Positions 10,236 to 20,382 of a stretch of DNA of 64,000 bases are shown in pieces (positions within the stretch are counted from its first letter, which is position 1; the number at the start of each line of letters is the position of its first letter). Under the pieces are notes generated by a model, which saw only the letters and a list, made by a program, of their open reading frames with translations, had not been told where the DNA came from and did not search any database. Both the position numbers and the translations under genes were made by a program. The DNA comes from Conus ventricosus (lineage: Eukaryota > Mollusca > Gastropoda > Neogastropoda > Conidae). The stretch spans positions 52,562,572 through 52,626,571 of the forward strand of contig CM031595.1 in NCBI GenBank assembly GCA_018398815.1, in the 5' to 3' direction.

Positions 10236-12282
10236 TGTGTGTGTGTGTGTTTCAATGAAAAACAAAAAGAAGTTGAGTTTTATATTGAGTGGAAATATAT
10301 GACCCAGAAATGTTTGCAATTATTTCCAACTAAATAGCAAAACCTACCTAATTTAGAAAGATCATCAGAAAAACAACACAGAAATCCCACAAAAAAATAG
10401 CAGTAAGAACTGACAACACAGTGTAAGCAAGGCCTTTGTCTCTTAAAAAAACAAGACACAAGCTGTGTTTACTTCATACACATCAGTGGAACCTGTAATG
10501 ATAACGGCCCCATTTTTATGTGAAGTTGTCTGGAGGAAGAGCGAAATTGAAATTGATTGGAAATAAGCTTAAAGCTCACAAATTACAGTATTGTCGGTGA
10601 GAAAACTCAGCATGATCAGCATGTTTTCAGTTGTTGCCTTTTTGTTTCTTTCTCTGTTTCTTTTGTTACAGGAGCAACAACGATGGTGAGACGATAGTGA
10701 AAACAACATCAGATTTCTGGGTTGTTGGGAAGAAGTCTGATTCCAGGGAATTTTATGTTGTCATAAGCCAGAAGAATGCAAACCTTATAGAAATAAACGG
10801 TAAGTACTTGTAGGAGGGAGAAAATACTTTGTACGTCAGTTGATTAATGATGTTGAAGTCTGGTGAGGCCAACAGTTTTTATTTCACAAGTTCATTTTTC
10901 GTTTAGGGTGAATGAAGTATGAGCTCAGTAAGGGAGATTATGCCTGTTGACCTGATGGTTAAAGGAAGAGTTAGCTCCCCCGCTCTCTGTTTGTATCTGT
11001 TTATGGTTAACTATATAATAAAACTACTTTTAGCTGTAAAATTCCTTTTTCTTAACTTGGCATGAAGGTAAATTGCCCAAATGGTGTAGAATCAGGCCTG
11101 TTGACACGATTGGACCGGTCCATTCTAAATACTGAAGCAGATGGTGAATGGATAGTATGTTAGTGTAACAACATGTTTGGAAGGATTGAGGCGGTCTGTT
11201 TGGACCTGTTCTTTCTAAATGCTGCCACACCTGAGAGCGAATGGATAGTACATGAAAGGATTTAGGCTTTTTGTTTGGACCTGTCCATTCCATATGTTTC
11301 TGGATGTTTTCTAAAGAGATTAACCCCATCCTACAGCCAGCTATGACTTGTTTGAGGTTCATGGCTCCATGTCTAAAAATAGTGATGGTACCTGGTTTAC
11401 AGATGGCAGTACAATCAAAATAAGATGAACATGAAATAAAGCAGTATATGTCCCGAACGTTTTGTGGAATATTCATTGGGAGGGGGGGTGGTGGCGGTAT
11501 ATACCCCCAAAGTTTTATGGAATATTCAGCAGGGGAAAAAACAAACAAACAGGTTCATGTTTTCAACTTTTAACTACATACTCCTCCAGCTCAACAGTGC
11601 ATAGTTTCAGTCCGACAAATGTTTTTAATCTGTCATTAAGTCGCTGCAGAATTCAAAAATCCATCTTACACAGTAATGTCCCCATAGTTACATAAACATG
11701 TTCAATGTCAGATTCCTCACCTGCCACAAGCTGAATCCTCTCTCATGATGAGTGTTGCCTTCTTTCCTCCATCTTAATCTGGGGGAAGTCTGACCCATTT
11801 CAAAAGAACTTGGTCAGAAAGAAAATAAAACTACACTGTTTTCAGTGTACGGGTAACAGTGGTGCATAGACAAATTGTCAAGCAAACAGCCTCAGTAGTT
11901 TTCCTTTGGTTGAAGATTGCATGTGCTTTTAAAATACTAATTGCATTCCATAGATGCTTAAGCCTCAGCATGCCATAGAGTATGAGGAACATGAATATTG
12001 CATATGCATTAAAAAAAAAAAAAGGTTTGCATGTGCATAAAAAAAGGATTTACATTCCGTCAATGCTTAAATCTCAGCATGTTATAGGGGTGTTGGGAAC
12101 ATGCCATAGCTTAAGCTTTGGCACAACATAATCAAGTTTAAGATTTGGCGAAATAGTGGGTGATTCACCGACACTTCAGCTTTGGTATCATGCCAATAAT
12201 GACAGAGTTTTATGTGTGCTGTTACAGAGGAGTGAAGCGGCTGTGCACGTCCCACCTCAACAGTGTCTTCTTTCTGGACTGA
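3335..12282 (+). CDS. CCZ1: vacuolar fusion protein CCZ1 homologue, 3' seven coding exons (5' partial)
   Basis: Ccz1 pairs with Mon1 to form the Rab7 guanine-nucleotide exchange factor that drives early-to-late endosome and autophagosome maturation on endosomal membranes. Seven exons are seen: 3335-3510, 4361-4498, 6163-6308, 8420-8537, 8803-8962, 10672-10799 and 12230-12282. Phases agree across all introns, and all splice sites are GT/AG. Diagnostic peptides are CDLLDVFNGIHFLPLDK, VKYTAFLYNDKLVW, SGLEQEDMR, CRKLDAMLAPQM, SDFWVVGKKSDSREFYVV and the C-terminal FFLD, all close to vertebrate CCZ1 as I remember it. About 300 residues are present against roughly 480 in the family, so the first longin domain is missing from the window. 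Exon 8803-8962 needs a one-base correction at 8873-8874 to keep frame. Only the 5' limit and that frameshift are uncertain. Confidence 0.93.
3511..4360 (+). other. CCZ1 intron a
   Basis: Begins at a GTATGC donor and ends at TGTGACAG. It contains a TG/GA microsatellite (3527-3648) and a CA run (4179-4212). No other feature is seen. Confidence 0.85.
3527..3648. repeat. TG-rich then GA-rich microsatellite
   Basis: Interrupted TG repeats followed by GA repeats, starting only about 17 bases inside the intron after exon a. Confidence 0.9.
4361..4498 (+). CDS. CCZ1: CCZ1 exon b
   Basis: The acceptor is GGTGTGACAG and the donor GTAAGA. The first base completes the split Trp codon; the exon then reads SGLEQEDMRTMYQYLITSLF and ends in a variable Gln/Pro-rich stretch with a Lys codon split AA|G. 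It matches the vertebrate SGLEQDDMR block. Confidence 0.93.
4505..4770 (+). repeat. diverged minisatellite, unit about 35-45 bp
   Basis: Successive copies of a motif like TTTGTGACTGCATAGACA then TGGTTTGACTG, with variable spacing and many substitutions, roughly six or seven copies. It begins immediately downstream of the exon b donor. Confidence 0.7.
5882..5906. repeat. poly-G tract
   Basis: A run of about 25 G inside CCZ1 intron b; its length is probably not reliable in the assembly. Confidence 0.85.
6163..6308 (+). CDS. CCZ1: CCZ1 exon c
   Basis: The acceptor is TTGTTCACAG and the donor GTCAGA. The first base completes a Lys codon; the exon then reads FMTGPPDLTDEK, LPRVFVSTETDNEE and LVYRAMSATICMLIN, matching the vertebrate blocks FLTGPLNL and IVYKAMSAAVCFMID. 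It ends one base into a codon. Confidence 0.92.
6970..7070. repeat. CA / ACGC microsatellite
   Basis: ACGC repeats followed by interrupted CA repeats. Open frames here are artefacts of the repeat. Confidence 0.9.
7653..7708 (+). mobile_element. short LINE 3'-tail copy
   Basis: Matches the last 50 bp of the LINE at 19180-20306 (TGTGGCCCTTTGCGGTCGGC, then GCAACATTATC) and continues into TTATC repeats, the simple tail expected at a LINE 3' end. Confidence 0.7.
8132..8181 (-). mobile_element. short LINE 3'-tail copy, antisense
   Basis: The reverse complement of the same tail (AATGTTGCTTATAGCTAAGC, then GACTGCAAAGG), diverged. It lies about 240 bp upstream of CCZ1 exon d, inside intron c. Confidence 0.6.
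8420..8537 (+). CDS. CCZ1: CCZ1 exon d
   Basis: The acceptor is CTGTTGCAG and the donor GTAGAT. Two bases complete a Val codon; the exon then reads KCALNVPTCRKLDAMLAPQM and TKLASDIKEQHYQRAPPP. It corresponds to the vertebrate CRRLDSIVGPQLTVLASDI region. It ends two bases into a codon. Confidence 0.92.
8803..8962 (+). CDS. CCZ1: CCZ1 exon e, with apparent one-base insertion
   Basis: The acceptor ATGTTGCCAG gives SAQNPMFKYSF and LAQQTT. The downstream half, VHMDLQKRAGINIPQEIM and LLSDINADLT, is one base out of frame. Removing one G of the GG at 8873-8874 joins the two into a protein that fits vertebrate CCZ1 (FKF..., then VHM..., then LGDINSDFTR). Unedited, this frame ends in TGA at about 8939. 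A later acceptor (AG at 8808-8809) would keep the second frame open but lose the conserved FKY. The donor is GTGAGG. Confidence 0.85.
9202..10092 (-). mobile_element. composite tRNA-headed SINE with target-site duplication
   Basis: On the minus strand it starts with a tRNA-like head: A box TGGCGAAGTGG (10060-10070) and B box GGTTCGAATCC (10016-10026). The body has an internal oligo-A (9691-9713 as T on +), a second unit related to 42850-43072, and a terminal A tail (9213-9231 as T on +). The 10-bp direct repeat ATCCTGACTT flanks it at 9202-9211 and 10083-10092. Pol III promoter boxes, an A tail and a TSD define a SINE. About 870 bp is long for a SINE, so it is likely a dimer or a fusion. Confidence 0.75.
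9286..9520 (-). repeat. dispersed repeat B, copy 1
   Basis: Shares long blocks with 42850-43072, including GAGACACTGCACTGCTGCCG, AGCAATCCACA and ATTGCTTAGTC in the same order. It forms the downstream unit of the composite SINE. Confidence 0.75.
10098..10262. repeat. foldback: two arms of about 78 bp around an 8-bp spacer
   Basis: The left arm reads TTTCATTGAAA, a CA run, then TTGTAAACAAAGTAA. After the 8-bp spacer at 10176-10183 the right arm is its reverse complement: TTACTTTGTTTACAA, a TG run, then TTTCAATGAAA. The arms differ mainly in CA/TG length. It may be a real palindrome or a read-through artefact. Confidence 0.8.
10672..10799 (+). CDS. CCZ1: CCZ1 exon f
   Basis: The acceptor is TTTTGTTACAG and the donor GTAAGT. 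It encodes SNNDGETIVKTTSDFWVVGK, then KSDSREFYVVISQKNANLIE, almost the same as vertebrate CCZ1 near its C terminus. Phase matches on both sides. Confidence 0.95.
10800..12229 (+). other. CCZ1 intron f
   Basis: Contains loosely repeated blocks: a motif like TGGACCTGTTC with AATGGATAGTA recurs at about 11110-11290, and a diverged pair is at 11919-11994 and 12029-12104 (GCATGTGC, then CTCAGCATG, then GGAACATG). No coding signal is seen. Confidence 0.75.
12230..12282 (+). CDS. CCZ1: CCZ1 terminal coding exon
   Basis: With the AG at 12228-12229 as acceptor, two bases complete a Gly codon and the exon reads VKRLCTSHLNSVFFLD followed by TGA. The family ends VKKLCATQFNNIFFLD. The AG two bases earlier (12226-12227) would run straight into a stop, which supports the acceptor chosen. 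Confidence 0.9.
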
Positions 12283-14422
12283 CCTGCCAGGCGGGCGGTC
12301 CTCTATCACCCACTGACTTCACACCCTGTGCAGATCTCATCAGGAGTGTCCAGCATGTCGCGAACTTACTCAAGTCTGCATCCTACTATGGCAGCAAAAA
12401 ACCTTTGTGCGCAAACCCAGCAAACCTGTTTCGGTTTTTCTGCGTTAACTGCCTTTCAGATCAACTGTTTGTTGTTGCCAGCCATGGTGGAATTGTTCAT
12501 CGGGCTCTGTCATTCCAGTTCAGATATTAAGTTACACAGACTGTGAAGATTAAGGGGCTGGGAGAAATTGTCTTCTCTGAGCACTGTGTGTTACGGCAGT
12601 GTGGGTTTTATGTGTGTCTGCTTGTGTGTGTTTGCGTGTGTGCGTACATGTGTGTGTATATGCATGTGACCATGTACGTTTGTGTGCTAGGCTGTGTGGC
12701 TTTGTGTGTGTGTATGTGTTGTGTGTGTGTGTGTGAGTGTGTGTGTGTTTAAAGTGAAGATGTGGATGCTGGAAAATGTTCAAAGGGAGAAAGATGAAGA
12801 GCGTCTGTTCAGTGCTTGTGAGTGTGTTTTTTTAAATCCTGGGAAGTAGAGGGCACTTTGTATCAATATGCATAGGACTGCATTTGTGACAATGCTTTCT
12901 TTGTCTGTGAATATGCATTCTATTGTCATGTCTGATGTTGGCCGGCTAGTTTGAAAGGTGTTTTGTAATAGAAGGTAAGTTCATTACAGCTAGACAGCAT
13001 AGCAAAATCTTGCTTTATTCTGTTTGTTTACAGGTTTCTTGTGAATGGGCATGGCAGTAAATTTCTTCAGAAAAGTCTCATCACCATTCTATAACAGACT
13101 GTTCATTTTCATTCATTTTGAACATGTGATCATAACAGACTGTTCATTTTCATTCATTTTGAACATGTGAAGTGTAAAGGTCATCAGAAAGGTGACAAAC
13201 AAAAAAAGTTCAACACCAGTTATAACATTATACAGTAGATGCTCAAAGAGTCTCACAAATGAAATTGTATTTGTAGTTTTTCTGTGACTGTGATTGAAGA
13301 ATTTAAAGTCAATTTATATTGTAAGAAATTAGAAATACAGATAGGACTGAATTAAAGTGGAGTGAGACATTGATGTGTAGTCAAACGCATCTAGCTCAAA
13401 GGAAACTAAAGTTCATCTAGACAGCTGGATATATGAAATTCATATATGCCATTTTAGCCAAGTGGTTAGACTATTTACCAAGAAAATGAAAATGACAAAC
13501 TTATTAATTTGCACTGCTTTCTGTGGAAGACGAAGGCACTTTCCAGAGTGTCCTGGGTTTCAGGCTGGGGAGGTTTAACATGAGTGAGCAAAGGTTAAAG
13601 CAAGGCTTCCCATGTTCTATCAAATTTGCAAAACTACACGAATACTTCCCATGGAAAACAAAATAGGGTTCTTCAATTCTGATACTACTTTCAGCTTTGG
13701 CAAAGGTTGAGTTAAGCAACAGCACAACCTCCACTTAACTCCTCTCTGCCGGTGAGAAAATTTGAAGTGGGCTCATCTTTTCAAAACTGACGTCATTTTT
13801 ACCAGAAACAGCTCATTTGACCCCGATACCTCAAAACAATCCGACAGTCTGTGGACTTAAACTTGTAATTATGTCAGAAATTCATACTATCAGTATTTCT
13901 TCCCACCTACCATAATCTGTCATGAAAGGAAAGGTTCTGATGTTTAGATAGGTTAGTGCTTTTTAGTTTTGTATTTTACTTATTTTTCAATAAGTTTGTG
14001 TGTGTTTGTGGGTATGTATTTGCACATGTTTGGGTGTTTTTAAGTTCATGCATGCAATAGAATGGAGAAAAGAGGTGGGGGAGGGATACTCAAAAAAAAA
14101 AGAAAGAAGAAAAACATGAAAGATCCTGAGTTATGGAATCTTGATATCCACATTACTTCAGACTCATAAATTCATCCTGTCATCCTTTTGAGGTTTTGTT
14201 TGTCAATCTGTTGTTATCTGTAGGCAAAACGATGATTTAGTTTGTTTTTATCTGTTGGCAAAACAGTGATTTAGTTAATTAGGGTATAGTGTTAAGCACT
14301 GTTTTTCTTTCAATCTTCATCATTTTTAGTGGTGCTCTTGTTGAGCCTTTTTTTTTTTTTTAACAATAACAAACTATCTTTTTCTCGCTTTTAGCAAAGC
14401 AACTGTAATATTTTTGGTTAAC
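12283..14422 (+). other. CCZ1 3' UTR and downstream flank
   Basis: Starts with the 3' UTR. A possible poly(A) signal ATTAAA is at 13351-13356, and no AATAAA was noticed nearer. It has an irregular TG tract (12600-12751) and a 38-bp tandem duplication (13091-13129 and 13132-13170). No other exon is seen. Confidence 0.5.
13091..13170. repeat. 38-bp tandem duplication
   Basis: Two near-identical copies of a block starting ATAACAGACTGTTCATTTTC and ending GAACATGTGA, separated by two bases. Confidence 0.85.
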
Positions 14423-15214
14423 TTAATACTATCTAGCCGAGAGCGGCGTGTGCAACACAATTCCCTGCTGCTGCGCGCTCGCGCATGGCGCTCAGTCCCT
14501 GCCGACGCGCATATTTCGCCACTTTTTAATTTATTTTTACGGTAGCTAGACAACAACTGACAGTGTTGTGTTAGGTGTCACAGGAAAGAACAAACACTCA
14601 ACTAATGGAACATAGTAATTTTGAATCATTTACTTTCAAATTGTAGACATGACTGTGTGTTGAAAAACATGTCTGACAAGTAAAAAAAATTCTTTGTTTA
14701 CATTCTATTCCATTCTTTTACAACACCAAATCAGATGATGAAGGGATGGCTGCATCTTCAAACAATTCACGTTCCTCTTCTCTTTCATAGTTTTCTATCT
14801 GTCTATCACTCCCCTCATCACCAGATCCACTTTGTAATATGATTTCAAGCGCTTCATTGAGCGAGAAATCGCTGCCACCCCTTTGTCTGACCGACATTTT
14901 TTCGTGTGCGCTTAGTGGCAAAGCCCGGTACCGTCAGTTCCTTTGTTTCAAAGCTGCTGGGGTCAGCGAAGTTCACTACAGAGCACTGAAAGTAAGGTCT
15001 ACAACTCACTACGACATCCCCAAGACTAGTCACAGACCTTATTTCCCTTGGATCATTTTGTGGAAAGTGTAGGAATTTTTTTATGTTCCAGTCACCAGAT
15101 AGTGGGTGTCATGGCAGAATGTACTGTCTGTCCGTCACCCAGCCTTGGGTGACTCGGCTCGAGGGAAAGAAATCCCGTCACTCACATTTAGGTGACACGG
15201 CTGGTAAAGGTTAA
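14423..15214 (-). mobile_element. piggyBac-like relic (tentative)
   Basis: The right edge reads TTAA (15211-15214), then on the minus strand CCTTTACCAGCCGTGTCACC. A minus-strand open frame at 14718-14894 reads MSVRQRGGSDFSLNEALEII followed by an acidic stretch, like the N-terminal region of piggyBac-type transposases. The left edge at a TTAA (14423-14426), followed by a weakly similar CTAGCCG, is only a guess. No DDD catalytic core is present, so it could not transpose by itself. Confidence 0.4.
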
Positions 15215-16359
15215 TGATTTCATGTTTAGTTTTCTTGCTCTTTTAAAATATACATAGTGATGGACATTGTCATTTGGTATGAGAAACAGGCTATGCATGT
15301 TTGTGTGTATGTGTGTGTGTGTGTAAAGAGAGCTCTTTAGTGTGTTTTGGAGTGCTGAGATTCCACAGAGAAACAGAGATTTTAGAATTTGACAGAGCTG
15401 TAGAGCAAAGTTTATGATTTTTTTTTTAAAGACCAAGATGATTATGTGTTGGTCTAGCTAGAAGTAAATGTTCTGATGCAACAAAGATTAGATTTGTGAA
15501 TTTGGTTGGGAGAAAGCCTACATACCGACCCTATTTCTTACCCCTACCATCTTTGGCTGCTACCTACACCCTCCTCTCCCTCCCCCTCTGTTCTTCCTAT
15601 GTTACTGTAATCCCAAGATTTTCTTTTGTCTTATAGTTTGGTGCAGACCCAGGATCTGTTTTACCATGGAAGAGAACTGTGCTCAGTTGTGCTCCCTTAG
15701 TTATGACTATAGTCATCTAGCAAAGTATAACTTGACTCACTTTTGACGGCAATCTTTGTTGAGACTAATATGTTTAGTTTTATGATGTTGCATCTAGTTT
15801 TAAATCTAAACTGAATAATTCTTTCTGAAAACAAAATCGCCTTCACTCGCCACTGAAATGTATTGAAATACAGACAGCTACTCTTTGATCCTGTTTTAGT
15901 TTCCTTTTTCTTGTGTAGTCTAATTATGTGTGATTGTTTTGAATAGCATTTTTTTTTATACTTCTTTTTCAACATTGCTTCTAATCAGTCTCTTTTACCA
16001 GGGGATAACCAGTTTGTACTTTTTAGTGTCATATCAATATCTCCCAAATGATTTATCACATTTTACTGTGTACTGTGGTTACATAATTAGTGTTTGTCAA
16101 CACTAAAAAAAAAGAAAAAAAAAAAAGAAGAAAATTAAACATTGCCTTGGAAATCTAGTTTTCATTAGTTTACCTTTTTTTTTCTTTTCAAAGGAAGATA
16201 ACTTTACTAAGACCATTGACAGTTCATGTAAAGATTCAAAGGTGAGAGGGGGTTAGAGGGAGTGCTCATCCAATGAGTGTATTTGTTTGAAATATACCAA
16301 TATTTCTTGTATGTACATTAAAATGTACATTGGTGAAGGTTTCTATGCAAGGAGACTTT
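15215..16359. other. intergenic, no feature recognised
   Basis: AT-rich sequence with short TG and homopolymer runs. I see no exon, RNA gene or element edge. Confidence 0.4.
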
Positions 16360-16589
16360 TTAACCCCTTGATTGCTTATCGTATTTGAAAGCAGATCTTT
16401 GAATGAAATCAAAGGATACGGCTGTTACTTTGTGTAGCGTTTGAAAGCAAAGTTGGTTCATCTGACTGAGTGCTGACAAACATGGTAGAGGTTATGTCTG
16501 TTGGCCTGATCTGCCCACCTTATACCGCCACAAGAATGTTGCTGTCTCTTACTGATGAAAGTGCTTGTCTGTGGCAGTCAAAGGGTTAG
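16360..16589. mobile_element. 230-bp TTAA-type MITE
   Basis: The left end reads TTAACCCCTTGATTGC and the right end is the inverted GCAGTCAAAGGGTTAG, giving about 16-bp terminal inverted repeats with few mismatches. The outer TTAA (right copy mutated to TTAG) is the target preference of piggyBac-like elements. The interior is non-coding. Confidence 0.6.
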
Positions 16590-17089
16590 AAACAGCAAGA
16601 AGAAAAAAAGTAATATGTTCTTTTTCCAAAATGCAAGTTTAGTTATAGTAAGTTTAACAGTTTCTTTTCTTTTTTCTTATTTTTGTTTTTATGGATGTCT
16701 TAGGAGCTCAAAAGTGTTTTTTTATGTGTGTGGTTCAAACAGCATAAGAGGCTATGATTTGGACATTTGATTTAAGAACCAGTCATAGTTGTCCAAGATG
16801 TCTTGACAGGTCTTCACACCATCATTTTGCCAGCCCAGCTCTATTGTTTGTGGTTTTCGTCAGTTCAAGTTGTACCTGTGAATGTGTCAGCAAAATCAAG
16901 CAGTTTTGTAAATCATCGTACTCTATCACTGTCAGAAATGCTCAGAATGGATTAAGGGATGAGGTCATTGGAAACTTGATGTCATCAAGGAGAGTGGAGG
17001 CTCAAAAAACTGACAGACATCATGTGCAGGGGTTGAACTACAAGTTGCCCACAACAGCATGTATCTTTCTTTCTCACACTGTCATTCTG

Positions 17090-17620
17090 TATATTCACAT
17101 GATGTCGAGTGTCATCATGGCAGACATAAACAAGGCTTTGTCTTCAGCTTCTTGAGCTGCGTGCTTGATCAAAAAGGACTCATGGTATTTCAAGAGGTCC
17201 TTTTTCCAGTGTCTGTCCATTCAGGGATGGGGTGATGGCTGTGTGTTGACCAAGAGTTTGCTGCTTTGTCTTTTTCTGAGTTTATTGCCATTCTACATAT
17301 TGCTTTCTGCTGCCTCCCATGAGATCAACGTCATCAACAAAATATAGATTGCAGCATCTGGAAACCAGCATTATCAGCTTCCCAGTGAAGAGAGAACAGT
17401 TCAAGTCACTGGAAGTATCCATCCTTCTCTATGGATCCAAGCGACAGATACAGGAACCTGCCACCTTGATGCAGAGGCTGAGGGTTAGGAGGTCCTGGAG
17501 TTTTGTGTCAGAGGCATTAATCCAGAGTGGAGTGTGCTGTCAGCTAAAATGGGAAGACTGGAACATCACAGCTGAGTCTCATCCACTGGATGGATGTGTA
17601 TTCACGGGTGTTGCTCAAAT
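17090..17620. mobile_element. RTE/jockey-like LINE fragment with inverted 5' part
   Basis: On the minus strand, 17341 downwards reads YFVDDVDLMGGS (the reverse transcriptase catalytic box), then MAINSEKDK and LNGQTLE. On the plus strand from about 17345 the element continues with ETSIISFPVK and FKSLEVSILLYGS, which come just after that region in such LINEs. The order, inverted upstream part followed by direct downstream part, is the signature of twin priming. Both parts are full of stops. Outer limits are approximate. Confidence 0.55.
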
Positions 17621-19096
17621 GTTCTTATCAACATGCAGTTGTAGCCATCTCTGGGGCCAGGTTGACATCATGACATGTTGTGAAAGAAAGTGCAAAACGC
17701 ACACCTGTCATGCAGTCTCGGATCCAAATGGAACTCCAAGGCATCACCTTCATCTTTCTAAAAAGAAAAGGTTTCCTTCATACGTTCTTCATGTCCTGTC
17801 CTTGTGGTGACATGAAAGTTTCAGTTTCTTCCCCACATCCATGCATGCGGTAAGTTTGCATCAAAGTCGCTGGTGTCGGAAGTTCAAGAGGACTGTTGTT
17901 GGATGGACGTAGAGGCATCCTCCAGAGTGGAATGTTCACTCACACCAGCTCTGCAACTAATTAATTTTTGTCATCAGTAAGGGCTAAGTAGATGGTGTCC
18001 TGCCACAGGTTGGATAAGAGCAGGCTTCACTGAGCACCACCAAAGTGACTTGGCTGCAGTGCTGTCTCATGACACCTAGATATTAACTGGTCCCTGTGGA
18101 GTGCTGATTCAGGGTTGCAGCGTGACAAACCTGTGCCTGAAACCAGAATGACCTGAATAGGAATCATGCCACTGGTAGGGTGTGGAAGAGGAGACACAAG
18201 AAAAATAAAACAGACCGGAGATCTTGAAAGCAAATTCAAACATTTGAGAGTTAACACTATCTATGGATCCTTGGCAACCCATATACAGGAATAAGACAAA
18301 TGAGTTTCATGCTGCAAGTCAACATGTAAGCTGTAAGACTAGAACCTCTGTTAATAGTTACCAAATATGGTTAAATTGTCTGGTACAAGTATGTATCTCG
18401 CCATGACTCCCTTTCCAACACTAGCATAGAGGATGATACGGTGGAGTCAGATGTCCAGGAGCCAGCCCAACTCCTGGATGAACGATACGAAGGCCTGGAC
18501 AGGTAACAGCACATCTGTCCTGTGGTGTATGATATAGCTCAGGGAGCTGCAGAGATCTCTGACTGCCCATGTGTGCATCAGATAGAAAAGAGGAATATAA
18601 ATTATGCAAATCTATGCATGATTTCCATGGAGGTGGATGGTTAAAGGTGGAAATGCTGCAGTGATAGAATACTGTGAACCACAGTGGGCTTTTTAATGAG
18701 TCTGATGATATTTTTGTTCATATTTCTGGAGCTAGTTTTGTGTGTGTGTATGATCAGCAGTATAAAGGTTGCAGCGTGATGTAAGACTGTTTACAGTTAA
18801 TGATATGTTTAACAAATGAATGGAAGAGTAGATTGTGGTTAAAGTGTCCAAGTATGTATGCTGAACGTTCATGTATTTGGCATGGGTAATGGAAAATTAA
18901 ATCACTTTAATATCTCTGAAATCTGTTTGAAATTGAGTGGTAAATCGATTGCAAGGTTTGAATATGAATGTTTGAATGTGATGAAGAATAAATGCATCTG
19001 CGTCTGTCTAAAACGGAAAAAAAATTACACACACATGAGCAATTTTGAAAATGTCACAACATTACAAAAGGCACTTAAACACACATGTATACAAAC
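17621..19096. other. intergenic, no feature recognised
   Basis: Probably decayed repeat sequence following the LINE fragment. Short open frames (for example 18027-18257 and 18421-18609 on -) show no domain. No exon is recognised. Confidence 0.35.
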
Positions 19097-19152
19097 ACAC
19101 ACGCACGCACGCACGCACGCACGCCGCGCACGCGCGCACACACACACACACC
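19097..19152. repeat. CA / ACGC microsatellite
   Basis: CA and ACGC repeats directly upstream of the truncated LINE. Confidence 0.9.
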
Positions 19153-19179
19153 CTCTCTTTCTCTAGGAGTAGTTTGTTA

Positions 19180-20303
19180 TTTTTCAAAGTTTCCTGATGA
19201 CCCACCATGGACTTTCTTCACTCCAGAGATCCACTTTGATTCGGCCTCGTACCGGAAAGATTGCACTAGTTCCTTGGCATACAAGTCCCTTTTTTGCTGA
19301 ACTGTGTTCTAAGTTTCCATCTTACAAAAGAATTCTCACTGACAGTTCCAAATCTGAGGAGGGAGTTGCCTCTGCTGCGTTTTGTGCAGCAGATTCCCTC
19401 AGAGATGTACTAAACACATTCCAACAGACAGCTCCATCTACACTGCTGAGCTGACAGCCTTGGTCCTGGCTCTTCAAATGATCTGCAAATCAAAACATAA
19501 AGATTTCCTTATTTTATCAGACTCCCTTTCTGCTTTGGAGGCCATTGCCGGCCGCAATCTCAAGCACCCTCAGCTGCTGAAAGTTTTCGAACTGTACACC
19601 TCTCTGAAAACGGATGGATGCGACATAGTTTTTGCTTGGGTTCCCAGCCATGTGGGCTTTCGAGGCAACGAGATGGTTGATCAGCTTGCCAAGAGCGCCG
19701 CAAAGGAAAAGTTGAGCAGGTTGTCTATTCCTCGCACTGATTTGAAACCCAAAACACAGGCTTACGTCAGAGACCTCAGGCAAGAGGAATGGAACTCGCA
19801 GATGGATCAACTATTTAAAATCCATCCAAACCTGAAAGAGTTTTTACCATGTCCCAGAGGCGGCCGTAAAGACGAAACAGTCTTGTGCCGCTTGCACACG
19901 GGCCACTCGTTCTATACCCATTTTAAAAGGTGAAGAAGCTCCGTGGTGCATTCCATGTCATGCTCCACTCACAGTGAAACATATTCTTTCAGATTGTTGG
20001 GACTTGCACGATGTGAGACATAAACACTTTACAGCAGACTCCATGAAAACCCTGTTCAGAGATGTCCCACCTGACGTGATCTTTGAGTTCCTGAAAGAGA
20101 TCAACATTTTTCATCTGATCTAAGATTTTACGGAAGAAGGGTTTTAACGAAGTTTCTTATACGTTTTTAGAAGGTGTATTTCAAAGAGATGTGTGAAAGG
20201 TTGTTTTTTGTTTTGTTTTTTGATGACTTGTGAGCTGAATTAAACTTGGTGACAGCCCTGATATGGCCCTTTGCGGTCGGCTGAGCTATAAGCAACATTA
20301 CCT

Positions 20304-20306
<3 letters not shown>
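19180..20306 (+). mobile_element. 5'-truncated LINE: RNase H domain plus 3' tail
   Basis: The reading frames give a type-I RNase H: Asp in ILTDSSKSEEG (19341), Glu in YTAELTALVLAL (19447), Asp in LILSDSLSALEAI (19520), and WVPSHVGFRGNEMVDQLAK with the last Asp at 19679. A CxxC...H...C zinc-like motif follows (CIPCHA...KHILSDC), then a stop near 20122 and about 185 bp of 3' UTR ending in the tail found elsewhere in the window. Frameshifts near 19390-19400 and 19925 break the frame. RNase H-bearing non-LTR elements belong to the I-like group. The reverse transcriptase is absent, so the copy is dead. Confidence 0.85.

Positions 20307-20310
<4 letters not shown>

Positions 20311-20372
<62 letters not shown>
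20311..20372. repeat. (CT)n microsatellite
   Basis: A CT run immediately after the LINE 3' end, possibly grown from the insertion junction. Confidence 0.9.

Positions 20373-20382
<10 letters not shown>

Larger units (their letters stand above)
8963..10671 (+). other. CCZ1 intron e
   Basis: Mostly made of a composite SINE insertion on the minus strand (9212-10082) and a foldback structure with CA/TG arms (10098-10262). The remainder is AT-rich. Confidence 0.85.

Noticed and set aside
16754..17155. 133-codon plus-strand open frame
   Set aside because: It overlaps the antisense part of a LINE fragment and has no domain.
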